From Monosporascus cannonballus (Eukaryota; Ascomycota; Sordariomycetes; Xylariales), in the NCBI GenBank assembly GCA_004154925.1, contig QJNS01000507.1, forward strand, positions 1 to 22,393: DNA of 22,393 nucleotides, given 5' to 3'. A program made the translations under genes and the position numbers. Position 1 is the stretch's first letter; every line of letters starts with the position of its first letter. Below, piece by piece: positions 1 through 9,591 of the stretch. Under the pieces are notes generated by a model. The model made no database searches. It worked only from the letters and a program-made list of their open reading frames with translations, and was not told where the DNA came from.

Positions 1-7
1 CGCGCAG

Positions 8-21
8 CCCCCCCCCCCCCC
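8..21. repeat. poly-C run of 14
   Basis: Fourteen consecutive C at the very left edge of the window. It is a simple homopolymer with no other function visible. Its length is likely to vary between strains and between sequencing runs. Confidence 0.9.
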
Positions 22-1128
22 AACACCAGACGAACATTCCAGCTACAACCCATCTGCCTCCCCACCAGGCCTCGTAGCAACCAGCTTGCCGCACCCGAAA
101 CATCCAGCTGGCTACTTATGTACCGTGCCCAAATCACGGCACTCGCGACAGAGAATAGCGCTTAGCACTTTCTGTCTCGCCGTCTATAAGGACGGAGAGA
201 GCCCACATCGACACATATTACGCCACATAGATGGGAACACTTCGGCTCGAGGGCCGTTTAATGACAAGGAAAGAAAGCAGGGTCCCCAGTCATATCGTCG
301 CGATCTACCTGCCTACCCATCTGAGCAGGTAGGTACGTGTCGCTAGGGATATGTAGGAGGGTGCTACCATAGTAATAACATAGCAGTCTGTGGGGGGGTT
401 ACGCCGAAAAGGTGATCGAACGACCTATCTTCGTAGAAAGCGTTACTCCGGTACATTCGGTGTTGTTGTTCTTCTTCATGAGAAGGATCTATTAGGTGGG
501 TGGCTTTCCATATATACAGAGCTCCAGGTGGATGGTACCTCTACCTGCATTGATGATATACGAGGCGGTAGCAGGAGTCCGGGTAAGGATAAGCCAAGTG
601 GGTTTGTTGCCAGTTTGGCCGCGGGATATAACACGTACACACAGAGGCGCCTGTCTATGCTAAGTGGCGGTTGCTCTTCGCTATGGCTGACATCCCGTGA
701 CTATTGCCGAAGGATGCCTCATGCGTGCAGCAAGAAACAGTGTCGGCCCCCGTGTACTTATGCACAACCAGTACACAGTATTCCCGAATTAGTGTCACGG
801 CAGGAGATAGCAGCGGTATGGAAAATGATAGAGCTAAGGCCCCATAGCAAGGTCCTCGGAGCATGAACATCTCGTCCCCAACGTCATATATCTTCACTAC
901 TTGGCTATGTGTAGCCTACATCTCAGTTGCAGGAGTTGTTGGCTTGCTCATATAGTATAACCCTAGGATCAGTTCTGACGTAGTACCATCATCCTGCTTC
1001 TCCTACTCAACATCCCTCTCGGCCGGCTCGAGGAAGGGCCCTCATAACTGCCCGGTACGAGTCTGTGACCTTAAGCCGTTCTCATCACTGGCATATACCG
1101 CGCCTTCAGTCCAGCAGGAGACCAGAGT
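22..1128. other. intergenic, 3' flank of the GDI gene
   Basis: No gene is supported here. Two plus-strand open frames (86-346 and 390-866) lack recognisable domains, and the second opens on GTG. The right-hand part, up to 1128, must include the 3' UTR of the minus-strand GDI gene, but no clear polyadenylation signal was found. A small hairpin is possible at 305-332, with 8-bp arms CTACCTGC and GCAGGTAG around a 12-nt loop. The motif GTTACGCC at 398-405 recurs upstream of GDI and of MRPL4. Confidence 0.55.
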
Positions 1129-3150
1129 CTATTCCTCCGCGACCTGCAGGCCTTCCCTAAGACCCTCAACCTTCAGCTCCTCGCCAGTGGCGCGAGCGTA
1201 GATATCCTTGACGTCGTCCGTAGTCGTCTCGAAGTGCGACTGAGCGTCGTAACTCTTGGAGATGAAGATGTTGTCGTTCTTGCCGCTGTCGATGGGTTCA
1301 TACAGCGGGATCGGGGGACCCTTTTGAATTTCGTTAGTCTTGTCCTGCCCACCACCGGGTGTATCCTGCACTACTTACCATGAACTGCTCCTCGATCTTG
1401 CCTAGGCGTTCAAGACCCGGTTGCAGCTCCAGGTGGTGGTTCGAGGAGGTCTCGGCGATCGTCGACACGATTGCGATATAGTAGCCCTTGGGACACACGT
1501 TATGCGCAGACGAGACGCAGGCGATGTAGATATCTAGTTTTAGGTTAGTCTCCGACAGCGATCCTTGAGCATCTCCAAATATCGAACTCACCATTCTTCC
1601 GGTCCACTTGGGACTGGGGGATGATCACCTGACAAGAGTCGTTGTCGTTCGTGCCAGCCAGGGGATGCTTCAGCACGCAGATAGCACGCAGCACATGGCC
1701 GACAACCTTGACCTTGTTGGGGAAGTAGGACGGGTCGCCCAAGATCATCTTCGCTCTAGTCTCGAACTTCATCTCGGGTTCGATGCCCGTCATGGTCGCC
1801 TTAATACCAGTGGCCTTCTCACCCTCGTAAATGATATCGTCGACCTGCGTGTTGAGCATGTATGTGCCACCGTAAATGGCTGAGAGACGGGCAAAACCTT
1901 GGGGTAGCTCGCCCAAGCCGTACAGGGGGTAGATGTAAGGGGATTTGCCGTATCTCGCGACGGAGTTACCATAGAGGCGGATCCGCTCGATGACCTCAGG
2001 TGCCTTGCCCGGCTCATCGATATAGCTATCATTCAGATAAAGTGCCATGGCGTGCCCAATGAAATCCCGGGTGCCAGGCTCGAGACCGAACTTGTCGTAG
2101 ACATCCTTCATTGTACCAGACTTGAAATCAATATCTATGAAACAATACCGTCAGCCTCGGGGTGTATTCTTCATACGTACTAACAGGGGGAAAATATCAG
2201 GAGTTTGCCGCAACACCTTCACTCACCCTTGTGCGTTGCAGGATCCTTGATATCAAACGTTCCAATCCACTCGATGAAGCTCTTCATGCGGCGCTTCTCG
2301 AAGATGCCCATGAGAGGAGACTTCAAGGCCTCGGCGGCATCGGAGGGGACCTTGGCCACGGTGGCCTTCGAGCCCTTGCCCTGTTGCACAAAGCTGCCGA
2401 TGACTTGTCGGAATTCGAGGTAACGGGTTACGTCGGTGGAGACCAGGATGTTGGTCAGCTCGCCCGAGGACATGAGGAACTTGGGGATGAGATCGATGTT
2501 CCAGTCGTTGGCGCGGCCGTACTTCTTCCACGGCTCTTCACCTTGGCTGTAGTTGCCATATTTCTTGAAAAGCTAAGGGGGGAATCCCGTCAGCTACCGC
2601 AAGGGACAGGGGAGCAAAAAGGGGGAACGGGTTGGTTGTAGTACGTACCGTCTCGAGGTTCACCGACGCGGCCTCTCTACATTGGTTCCCGGTTAGCTAT
2701 AATTCACGTCTATGAGGGGCAGGAGAAGGGCACAACGAAGCGAGAAAATAGAAAAAGGCAGTGGGAAATAGATACGCACCCTCCGTAGTGATCGTTTCGA
2801 TCGATATGCAGGACCTTCTTCCCCTTGACACTTAGCACACTGCGATGGGGGATTCTATGTTAGTTCCGCCGCTTATGTGACGGGGTCCCCTGAGGAGAAG
2901 CGGCGATCTGCATACCCAGAGAGAATGCACTCGGTCAAACCTATCGTTACGGTTTTTGATTAGAAAACTCCAAAAAAGTGAAGCTCGTGAGATAACAGCT
3001 CTCCCGACCCCGCCAAAGGTTCTCATCCGTATGAAGGCGGGGTTGGAAAGCGGAAGCTTCAAGAAGAAAAAAAAAAGAGCAGGGTCATTCTTGGGTTGAC
3101 TTACCAGTGCCCAAAACGATGACATCGTACTCCTTGGCTATCTCGTCCAT
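1129..3150 (-). CDS. GDI1: Rab GDP-dissociation inhibitor (GDI), 8 exons
   Basis: GDI binds prenylated, GDP-bound Rab GTPases, extracts them from membranes and returns them to donor compartments. It acts in the cytosol. I place exons on the minus strand at 3150-3105, 2940-2916, 2839-2780, 2676-2649, 2572-2227, 2134-1592, 1533-1379 and 1320-1129 (stop TAG). They join in frame to 464 residues, close to the usual 440-460. The N-terminus has the dinucleotide-fold-like start IVLGTGLTECILSG and then HIDRNDHYGGEAAS. The family block YGLGELPQGFARLSAIYGGT begins near residue 240. Rab-platform residues known from bovine GDI are conserved: Y42 (bovine Y39), E244 (E233), R251 (R240), T259 and M261. Donors are GTAAGT, GTATGG, GTGCGT, GTACGT, GTGAGT, GTGAGT and GTAAGT. 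The last intron has a GACTAAC branch site before an AAG acceptor. The ATG at 3150 gives the typical start MDEIAKEYDVIVLG. MRPL4 lies upstream on the same strand, 793 bp away. Identity is very secure. The acceptor AAG at 1321-1323 is the least standard junction. Confidence 0.96.
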
Positions 3151-3345
3151 GGTGGGCAGGTAGATTAAGCAGGTCAGCTCTGGGTGAGTTCGGGATTATG
3201 GAGTTGTATCGGGAAGCAGCAGGCAAACAAGTTAGAGAAAACGGGGACTCGACTCCAGGTCAAGTTGATTATGTAGAAAAAAGTATCGGTGAGAGAGGTG
3301 TCGATATGAATCCCAAGTTGGTTTGTGGTTCTAATCAGTCTATTC
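3151..3345 (-). promoter_or_regulatory. probable GDI 5' leader
   Basis: Going upstream from the GDI start codon there is no further ATG on the gene's strand for about 195 nt, while the opposite strand has three. This fits a transcribed leader in which upstream start codons are avoided. The transcription start was not identified. This is an inference from ATG distribution alone. Confidence 0.4.
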
Positions 3346-3454
3346 ATTAGATGCCGCCGCGCGGGGGGGGGAAGAGAGGGTCGAAGCCCATAGCTGCCAC
3401 CAATAGAAAACCGTAGCCTGGAGCTAGAGCCCGACTGGTGTCCCCGCTCAGGTA

Positions 3455-3497
3455 GTTACGCCCCGCCGTCACGCCCCCGTAACGCCCCGTTACGCCC
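3455..3497. promoter_or_regulatory. four-copy GTNACGCCC array upstream of GDI
   Basis: Four direct copies of GTNACGCCC start at 3455, 3468, 3479 and 3489 (GTTACGCCC, GTCACGCCC, GTAACGCCC, GTTACGCCC). Spacings are 13, 11 and 10 nt, close to one DNA turn. The array lies about 305-345 bp upstream of the GDI start. On the GDI strand it reads GGGCGTNAC. A single GTTACGCC also lies at 4931-4938, just upstream of the MRPL4 start, and another at 398-405. I read it as a candidate site for a GC-binding regulator. The factor is unknown. Confidence 0.5.
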
Positions 3498-3545
3498 AAG
3501 GATATGAACTTACATGCTGTACCTAATTACATAAATCCTAAATAC

Positions 3546-3560
3546 CCCCTTAAACCCCCT
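3546..3560 (-). promoter_or_regulatory. paired AGGGG stress-type elements
   Basis: CCCCT occurs at 3546-3550 and again at 3556-3560, which is AGGGG twice, 10 nt apart, on the GDI strand. AGGGG is the core bound by Msn2/4-type C2H2 factors in yeasts. The pair lies about 400 bp upstream of the GDI start. The motif is short, so chance is a real alternative. Confidence 0.3.
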
Positions 3561-3769
3561 TTTAACCGTAGTATGGGGTGCATGTGTCTCTGCCTCATGA
3601 CATGTCCTGAGCTCGACTCATTAAAGCTCGGATCTCTTCCAATCTCTGTTTTTAAATGAACCCAGGGGCCGCGCTTCTTTACGACACGAATATACGATAT
3701 CGAGACAGTGCCAACAAGAACGAGGTACATGGTCTGTTGCTAGAGCTTCTCATGTCATTTACTCTATGT

Positions 3770-3785
3770 CATACGCACACACACG

Positions 3786-3823
<38 letters not shown>

Positions 3824-3834
3824 CGTGTACATAC
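3770..3834. repeat. 65-nt alternating purine/pyrimidine tract, (CA)n(TA)n(TG)n
   Basis: Every base from 3770 to 3834 alternates pyrimidine and purine: a CA-rich block, a TA tract (3786-3806) and a TG-rich block. Arms 3776-3794 and 3797-3815 are nearly perfect inverted repeats centred near 3795.5. The tract could form Z-DNA or a cruciform and should be length-polymorphic. It lies in the 793-bp gap between the MRPL4 stop (3944) and the GDI promoter, so it may sit in or just past the MRPL4 3' UTR. Confidence 0.9.
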
Positions 3835-3943
3835 CCATAGGTCTCGCCTACTCAGAGAGCTTCGCATTTCTACAGCGCTCGTGGTCTCCGTACCTCGTAA
3901 GCCTCTGGGAAATTATACAGTAATTTAGGGGACATTTGGCATG

Positions 3944-4909
3944 CTATGGCCGTGTCGTCTGCTGCGTCTCCACCGGTCTTGACGGCAGCGTAGACGGATC
4001 GATCCTTTCCGCGCCAGTCTTCTCTGGCTCAAGCTCCGATTCTAGTGGCTGGCCCTCCTGTGAGCCCTCTGCCACGGCCTGCTCTTCAGCATGCAGAGCT
4101 TCCTCCGCCTCGAAGTAATTGCGGGGCTTATACGCCTCGCCGTTACCGCTGAGATCGATCTCAGGATCAGATTCGGCCAGCTCTCTAGCGTCCTCCCATA
4201 GATAGTACCGCTCCGTAAGGGCATGTCTGATAGCCTTCATAGTCTTGCGAACCTATAGGTGACACACCTGTTAGCTTTCTTTGCTCTCCAACGCTTCCAA
4301 GACCCCATCCGTGCCCATCCGGTGCTGCCAAGGTCTACCTATATCAAGTCTCACCTCGGCCAGCCTCTCGGCTGTCTCCTCGACGCCGTTCTTAAGCCTC
4401 ATGTTCTGCTTCTCGCGGCGGTGCGTGGCGATGCGGTTCTGCTCCTTGACGCAAACCCACCAGAGCTTGTGCAGGTCCTCCCAGCTCTTGTGCCGCAGCT
4501 CCTCGACCGTCCAGCCGCGCCCGTGCTCGGCGTCCTCCTCGGGTGTCAGCAGCAGCTTGTCCCTGCCGTAGAAGAACTGCCAGAGCCCGTGTTTCGGATC
4601 GACCTGGACGTCCGCCGCGGGATTGTAGTCCGCCGGCATCGGCACCTCGTCCTTGCGCACGTTCATCCGGAACCGCGGGCCCGACCGGTAGATGCTACTC
4701 AGCCCCCGCAGTCGATTGTTGTCGCGGCGCGGTCGCCGCATGCTCTGCGCCGGTGTCGTGGAAAAGGGGCATCGTCGCTGCCGTTGCGTAGAGTCGGACG
4801 AGGAGGATGTAGAGAGGATTGCGAGGGGGGTTATCTGAGAAATTTGCAGGGTCTTGTATGGACTTAATATCCGCCCTATAGAGGGCCGGAACGTTGCTGC
4901 GCTCGCCAT
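3944..4909 (-). CDS. MRPL4: mitochondrial large-subunit ribosomal protein uL29m (MRPL4), 2 exons
   Basis: This is the mitochondrial version of ribosomal protein L29, part of the large subunit near the peptide exit tunnel. Exon 1 is 4909-4355 (185 codons) and exon 2 is 4252-3944 (stop TAG). They join in frame to 287 residues. The 102-nt intron has donor GTGAGA, branch GCTAAC and acceptor CTATAG. Residues 1 to about 55 are rich in S, T and R with no acidic stretch and end in the typical cleavage-site context CPFSTTPAQ, a mitochondrial presequence. The core runs from HGLWQFFYGRDKLLLTPEED (about 108-126) through WTVEELRHKSWEDLHKLWWV, which is the L29 helix pair, to NRIATHRREKQNMRLKNG and, across the intron, VRKTMKAIRHALTERYYLWE. 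The acidic C-terminal tail after about residue 215 is a fungal extension and is low in complexity. Without splicing, the first frame would end at 4271. Identity is very secure. Confidence 0.95.
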
Positions 4910-5300
4910 TGCGTGAATAGGCGCTCCTGTGTTACGCCAATCCTATTGTCGATATGGACCTTGACATATCCCAAGTCTTCGCAGCTCGGACTCCCTACAC
5001 GCGAATGAAATTTTGGTTCTTCCCAAATGCGATAACTCATACGTGGCGCAGCGGGGCAGCTGTGGCTCGCGCTAAGGACGCTCACGGCTTCAGCCACAGT
5101 CTGATGTAAACAGCAACTACGGCCCATCAAAGTATGATATACGGTTGGTATATTTCGTTCAGTACAACTGATCTTAACTCCCACTACGTATTGGACTGTA
5201 GAATTCTGGATAGCAGGTACAACGGAGAAATTTCCGTACACGAACGGCTTCTACTTAGTTGATTTCCAGGCCGACACCCCTAATGGCTAGTTAAACTTTA
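4910..5300 (-). promoter_or_regulatory. MRPL4 upstream region
   Basis: Upstream flank of MRPL4. It holds GTTACGCC (4931-4938) overlapping a CCAAT pentamer, about 25 bp before the start codon. This is the same octamer as in the GDI promoter array. The nearest upstream sense ATG lies about 55 nt before the start. The 121-codon minus-strand frame at 4876-5241 overlaps the MRPL4 start in another frame and looks like chance. No TATA box was identified. Confidence 0.35.
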
Positions 5301-8267
5301 TATAGCGTATGCTTATTCCACTGCCAGATTCGGATGCTCGGGGGAAGAGATATATTCTATTGTATTTCGGGGGTCCAGTGTGTATCATTTTGAATCTCGT
5401 CCTATTCTGTCTTCACGGCACTGCTATATTGTTCTGTAGTCTCACAGTCACTCATCACCCCCCTGCTCTCGAATTCCACCAGACCTTCGGATACGGCGGA
5501 GAGAATATTGGCATCTCATTGCTCATAGCAGAGACCGTGTCCATTAAACTGTACCTCAAGAGATCTGGTCGCGGCTTTCCTCATGCAAATGAAAATGGTT
5601 CACGAACAATCGACTATACCAGGCTTCGAAATTGGTGCTCAGGGGCTGACGAGACGGAGATACCCTGGTAACTGGCCTACGATCCTGCGTCGTAGGGGTA
5701 GGTTTAATATCCCGGTTTGAAAAATTTTTTTTTCCATCAATTAAACCCGTTTCGATTCTCATAAGACAGAACTCCAATATAACAATAGCGTTAGATCCGA
5801 CGCTAGAAGGCACCTGGCAAGGATGTTAATATTCGGTCTGATATTCAGAATGTCAATTTATCCCGTGGATCTGTGAAGCATGGTCCTAGCCTGAGTCAAA
5901 TATTATCTGAGGCGGTAGGGGGCCTCAAGGCCCTATCATACTGACGATGGCGGTGGGGAGAGTGAGGTGCGAAGGGGGTGATACTGACTGGCCTACGGCA
6001 TGTGGTCACACACCGCATGAAGAATCATCCTATCCCACAGCCTCTCATGTCTGCCTATGATCCGGTTACAGCCAGAGCTTGTTCGCCCGCGTTGTAAGAA
6101 AGTTCGAGTTGGAAAAACAAATTCATGTGACAGTGTAGAGCCTCTGATCTCCCAGCAATCACTTCGGCAAGGTTGCATCGACGATAGCACTATTTTGCGG
6201 CCCATGGACAGTATGCTGCGATTGGCTGTGTTTCACAGATATTTGTGTCTGTGCTGGTTGTCTCCTTCGGTCGGCGCACGAGGTGATATCTTCTCCCATG
6301 TCAAAAGCTATACGAGCAGGTCTTAGTGGGTACCGCGGCACGAAGCATCCGTCTGTTGTGTCTTATTCCTAGTCGCTGTCTGTAGAGGACCGTCGGTCTC
6401 GAGGATGTTCGTAGGCAAGGCGGAAGGCGCCGTAGCAAATGGTCTTGCAGCATCGATGGCGCCAGGTCGCTTTAGAATTCTAGGTCTGGAAATGGACGCG
6501 TGGTCGTCATCCCACCTCGTTGACGGGGAGTTTAGTGGCGGAGAGAGGGGAACCTTAGTTCGGTATAGTCGTCGAGACGAATTTTGATGGTAGCAGCTTT
6601 CAGCGCATATCGGAATCGACGCAGTGAGACCTGGAACGGCATGCAATGAACTCGTTCCAACCGCACATGTTTCACACCCGAGGTTGAGGTTTGAGTAAGG
6701 TTTTCGAGATCCGTTCTAACTTTCTGAATAGGTGGATCCAAGGTGACCCGCGAATTCCTTCAACGAGCGAGCACAACCGCACCATGACACCTGGTGCCCC
6801 TTCTCGAACCCGCTTTCTAACGACCCCAAGATTCTCCAGCGAGAGTGGACATCGCGGTGGATATTGCCAAAGAGCGAAAGGGAAGCTACAAATGCAAACT
6901 ATCTTCTACAAGCCTTCTAGAAGACGCATCGCGGGAACTCCATATTCACCCGTGCCTCAAGTGGAGAGGCACATTTTCCCCAGGCAACATCCCCGAAACT
7001 CCCATCAAGCATAAGTTTCACGCAGTACGGAAGCGATTCTGTCCTTCTCGAAGTTAAAATGGGCACTGAGTTACGCTTAGTTTTGATTTCACTGGGGGTA
7101 TTTAGGTTCATGGGGTATCTCCCCAGACAACTGCCACTCGGTGCATATTTTGTAATACCTGCGCATTCAACTAAACAGCGACAGACTCAAGTCTGCACTG
7201 CTCAACGTTGGGGAGATATCGCCTGTCGTGACATCTAGCACAACGCGAATATGTGCAACGGAGGAACGTAAGTTTTGACAATGAAACTCAAACCAAATGT
7301 AAACGACAAGGCCACACGGCTCTCGCCGGAGCTTTCTCACTTACCCTATTTCATCATCTTCCTATGCTCGACACGATGCGGGCCATCAAAACTAGTACCA
7401 CTTGGTCTGGTGATTCGACCAGAATTTATCCTAATTACCAATGATATATCTTAATCCGTCATCATGGTGGTGAGCCTTTTATATCTTCTACCGCTAAGCT
7501 CAGCCATCATTCCCAACTGAGAAAGCAAGCTGAGGCGACAATCAGATAGAACCCTTCCGTGACAACCCGGATTGGCTCATGACTCGGCGAGGGTTCCCCT
7601 ACCGTGGTTACGTCCCGAACTATATTAAGTTAAATTAGAGGGTTGACTGGTGATGTCCTTCCGGCCTCCTTTGCTGAAAATGAGTGAGGCCTATCGAAAG
7701 GACCCAAAGCCGCGATTCAGCAAGCGCTTCCTTGGGACTGCTGGAAACAAGGCGAACTCGACTTGACACATGTACCAAGATAAACCGAATAGTATAGCAT
7801 ACACCGCCATCCCTGCGTCCTCTGAAGAGTGACCAGAGGGATCAATAGCAGGTAACCTGCTAATCTCCGCGTATGGACATCAAAGATCGGAAGCTAACTT
7901 AGCTCGCCGAATGCTACCGAGGGCTTGGTGTACAAGCTTGCATTCCTCAGGGTTCCGTAGAAACGATGCCACGACTCCGCGAGTCACGAAAGACCGAAAT
8001 TTAGTCCCTAGATTTTCACCACCAGCGGCATGATGACCAGGAGCGTCCAATAGTTCTCCAACAATAATTCCATACACGTAATGGACAACAGGGCCATGGT
8101 ACGATCCTTGGCTGAGCAGGACTTGTCGACTAGTTAGTCGTAGGAAGAGGCCTCGAGGAGGGGACAGCCTTGCGAAGTCGCCAAGTTGTATCACTACTTG
8201 CTGCCTTCGTCACCGACACATCACTCTACCCGAGACAGCAACGCGTGAAACGTTTACATAAAGGTAC

Positions 8268-8291
8268 GGGCATGAGGGCATGAGGGCATGG
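8268..8291. repeat. 8-mer tandem repeat CATGAGGG
   Basis: GGG is followed by CATGAGGG at 8271-8278 and 8279-8286 and then a partial third unit CATGG. About 2.6 tandem copies are present in otherwise unremarkable sequence. No function is visible. Confidence 0.7.
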
Positions 8292-9565
8292 CAGGCCACT
8301 CCAAAAGTGGAGCCACTAGGCGTTTAGAAACGAGGGGGATGCTTTGACAGGTTGTTCGAGAGCAGGGTATGGGACAACGCTCCTTCTGCCTCTGGAGAAG
8401 ATATACTGCGTCGTGAATATCACTGTCGGCATTACACTCCACTTTCCCGTAAACGCTCCGAAGGTGCCAGGGACAGGTTACATCACGCCGCAAGGCAGCT
8501 TGATGGTATGTAGCTATGAGAAATCCTGTCGCGTAGCCGCCAATTCCAGATTACTCTCGAACGCTAGGAGCGCGGCATAATAGTACGAAGGGTACATATG
8601 GTACCGCTAGGGGTGTGAAAAGCGGAATGCTCCGAGTCATATGATCTGTTAGCCTCGGTCTCGGCTCCCACGCGTTCCCGAGTTTGATATTTTGCTGACA
8701 ATTATCGTCGGTGGTAATAAATCTACCGGAGTGATTTTACCATTGTGGGGGATGCTTTGTCGCTGATTCTGGAGAGATATCAAACGCAAGGAGCGCTGAT
8801 TGTCACGATCTCGTCGTATATAACCCAAGATCTAAGGTCTCAATAGTCCTGAATAGTCCGTCCATTGCTTTTATTTGGCGGGATTGGCTCTTCAGAGCGT
8901 CGTCGATCGAGCGGAATAAGTCCCGCCAACAGAATTTTGTCGCCAGTCGACAGCCGTAAACGGAAAGTAGGTAACTGATCCAGATAATAAGGCACCCTTC
9001 CAAAAGGAGGCACAGGAAACGCTAAGCGCTGGCATTCCTATTTGTTCACGAGATCGCTGGTGCTAGGGAGTACCCTGTTAATGAGCTTCTGTCTAGTGGA
9101 TCCCATGATGCGCTCATGATGTAAAACCACGGACTTTGAAGAGATTTCTGATGACTTATACTGAGTCTTTCAGAATAATCACAGGGGTTAGCATATAATA
9201 GAAGTTGAAACTGACCACAGAAGACAAGCCTTTACTACGAGAGAGGTAAATTGCATGAGTTGATTACCATAGTCTCTTCTCGTGAACGCCTCCTGTTCCA
9301 TTCGTGGTGCGAGTGATCCTCTACCATGAAGGTCCTAACATTTGTTGTCGGGCCAATAAAATAATTACTTGATCTTGCCCAACGACGCGGCATTGGCGCG
9401 AATAGCGACACATGCCGCGAAGGCTTGCCGAGGACCGGATAAGTTCTAACACTTGCGACTAAGGTCGCCGTTCGCTGCTTCCGTACCTCAGATATAGTCT
9501 TCATAATGTTGCTCTGGACGTCTACTTGCCCAACGGTCCCGGTGAATGGAAGTCCTGGGAATGCT

Positions 9566-9591
9566 CCCCCCCGCCCCCCCCCCGCCCCCCC
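9566..9591 (-). repeat. C-rich tract, G4-capable on the minus strand
   Basis: Twenty-six bases of C are broken only by two single G, giving three long G runs on the minus strand. These are long enough to supply the four G-tracts of an intramolecular G-quadruplex. It lies inside the gene-poor stretch with no gene next to it. Open frames crossing it are Pro-rich or Gly-rich artefacts. Confidence 0.75.

Noticed and set aside
305..332. Hairpin with 8-bp arms CTACCTGC/GCAGGTAG
   Set aside because: It is short with a 12-nt loop and no neighbouring T-tract or known RNA context. It is readily expected by chance.
402..430. T-loop-like TTCGATC on the minus strand suggesting a tRNA
   Set aside because: The flanking bases do not form a T-stem, and no matching D-arm, anticodon arm or acceptor stem was seen.
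86..866. Plus-strand open frames 86-346 and 390-866
   Set aside because: No recognised motif. The longer one opens on GTG inside a G run. The composition looks non-coding and there are no intron or start signals.
2162..2641. Plus-strand 159-codon frame antisense to GDI
   Set aside because: It lies opposite the conserved GDI exon 5 and its introns, and its Leu/Ala/Gly-rich product is the mirror of that coding sequence.
4259..4867. Plus-strand 202-codon frame antisense to MRPL4 exon 1
   Set aside because: It is a shadow of a GC-rich, strongly constrained coding exon, with no domain of its own.
6405..7057. Several overlapping short frames in a slightly GC-richer patch
   Set aside because: No motif could be recognised, frames change repeatedly and no consistent intron signals link them.
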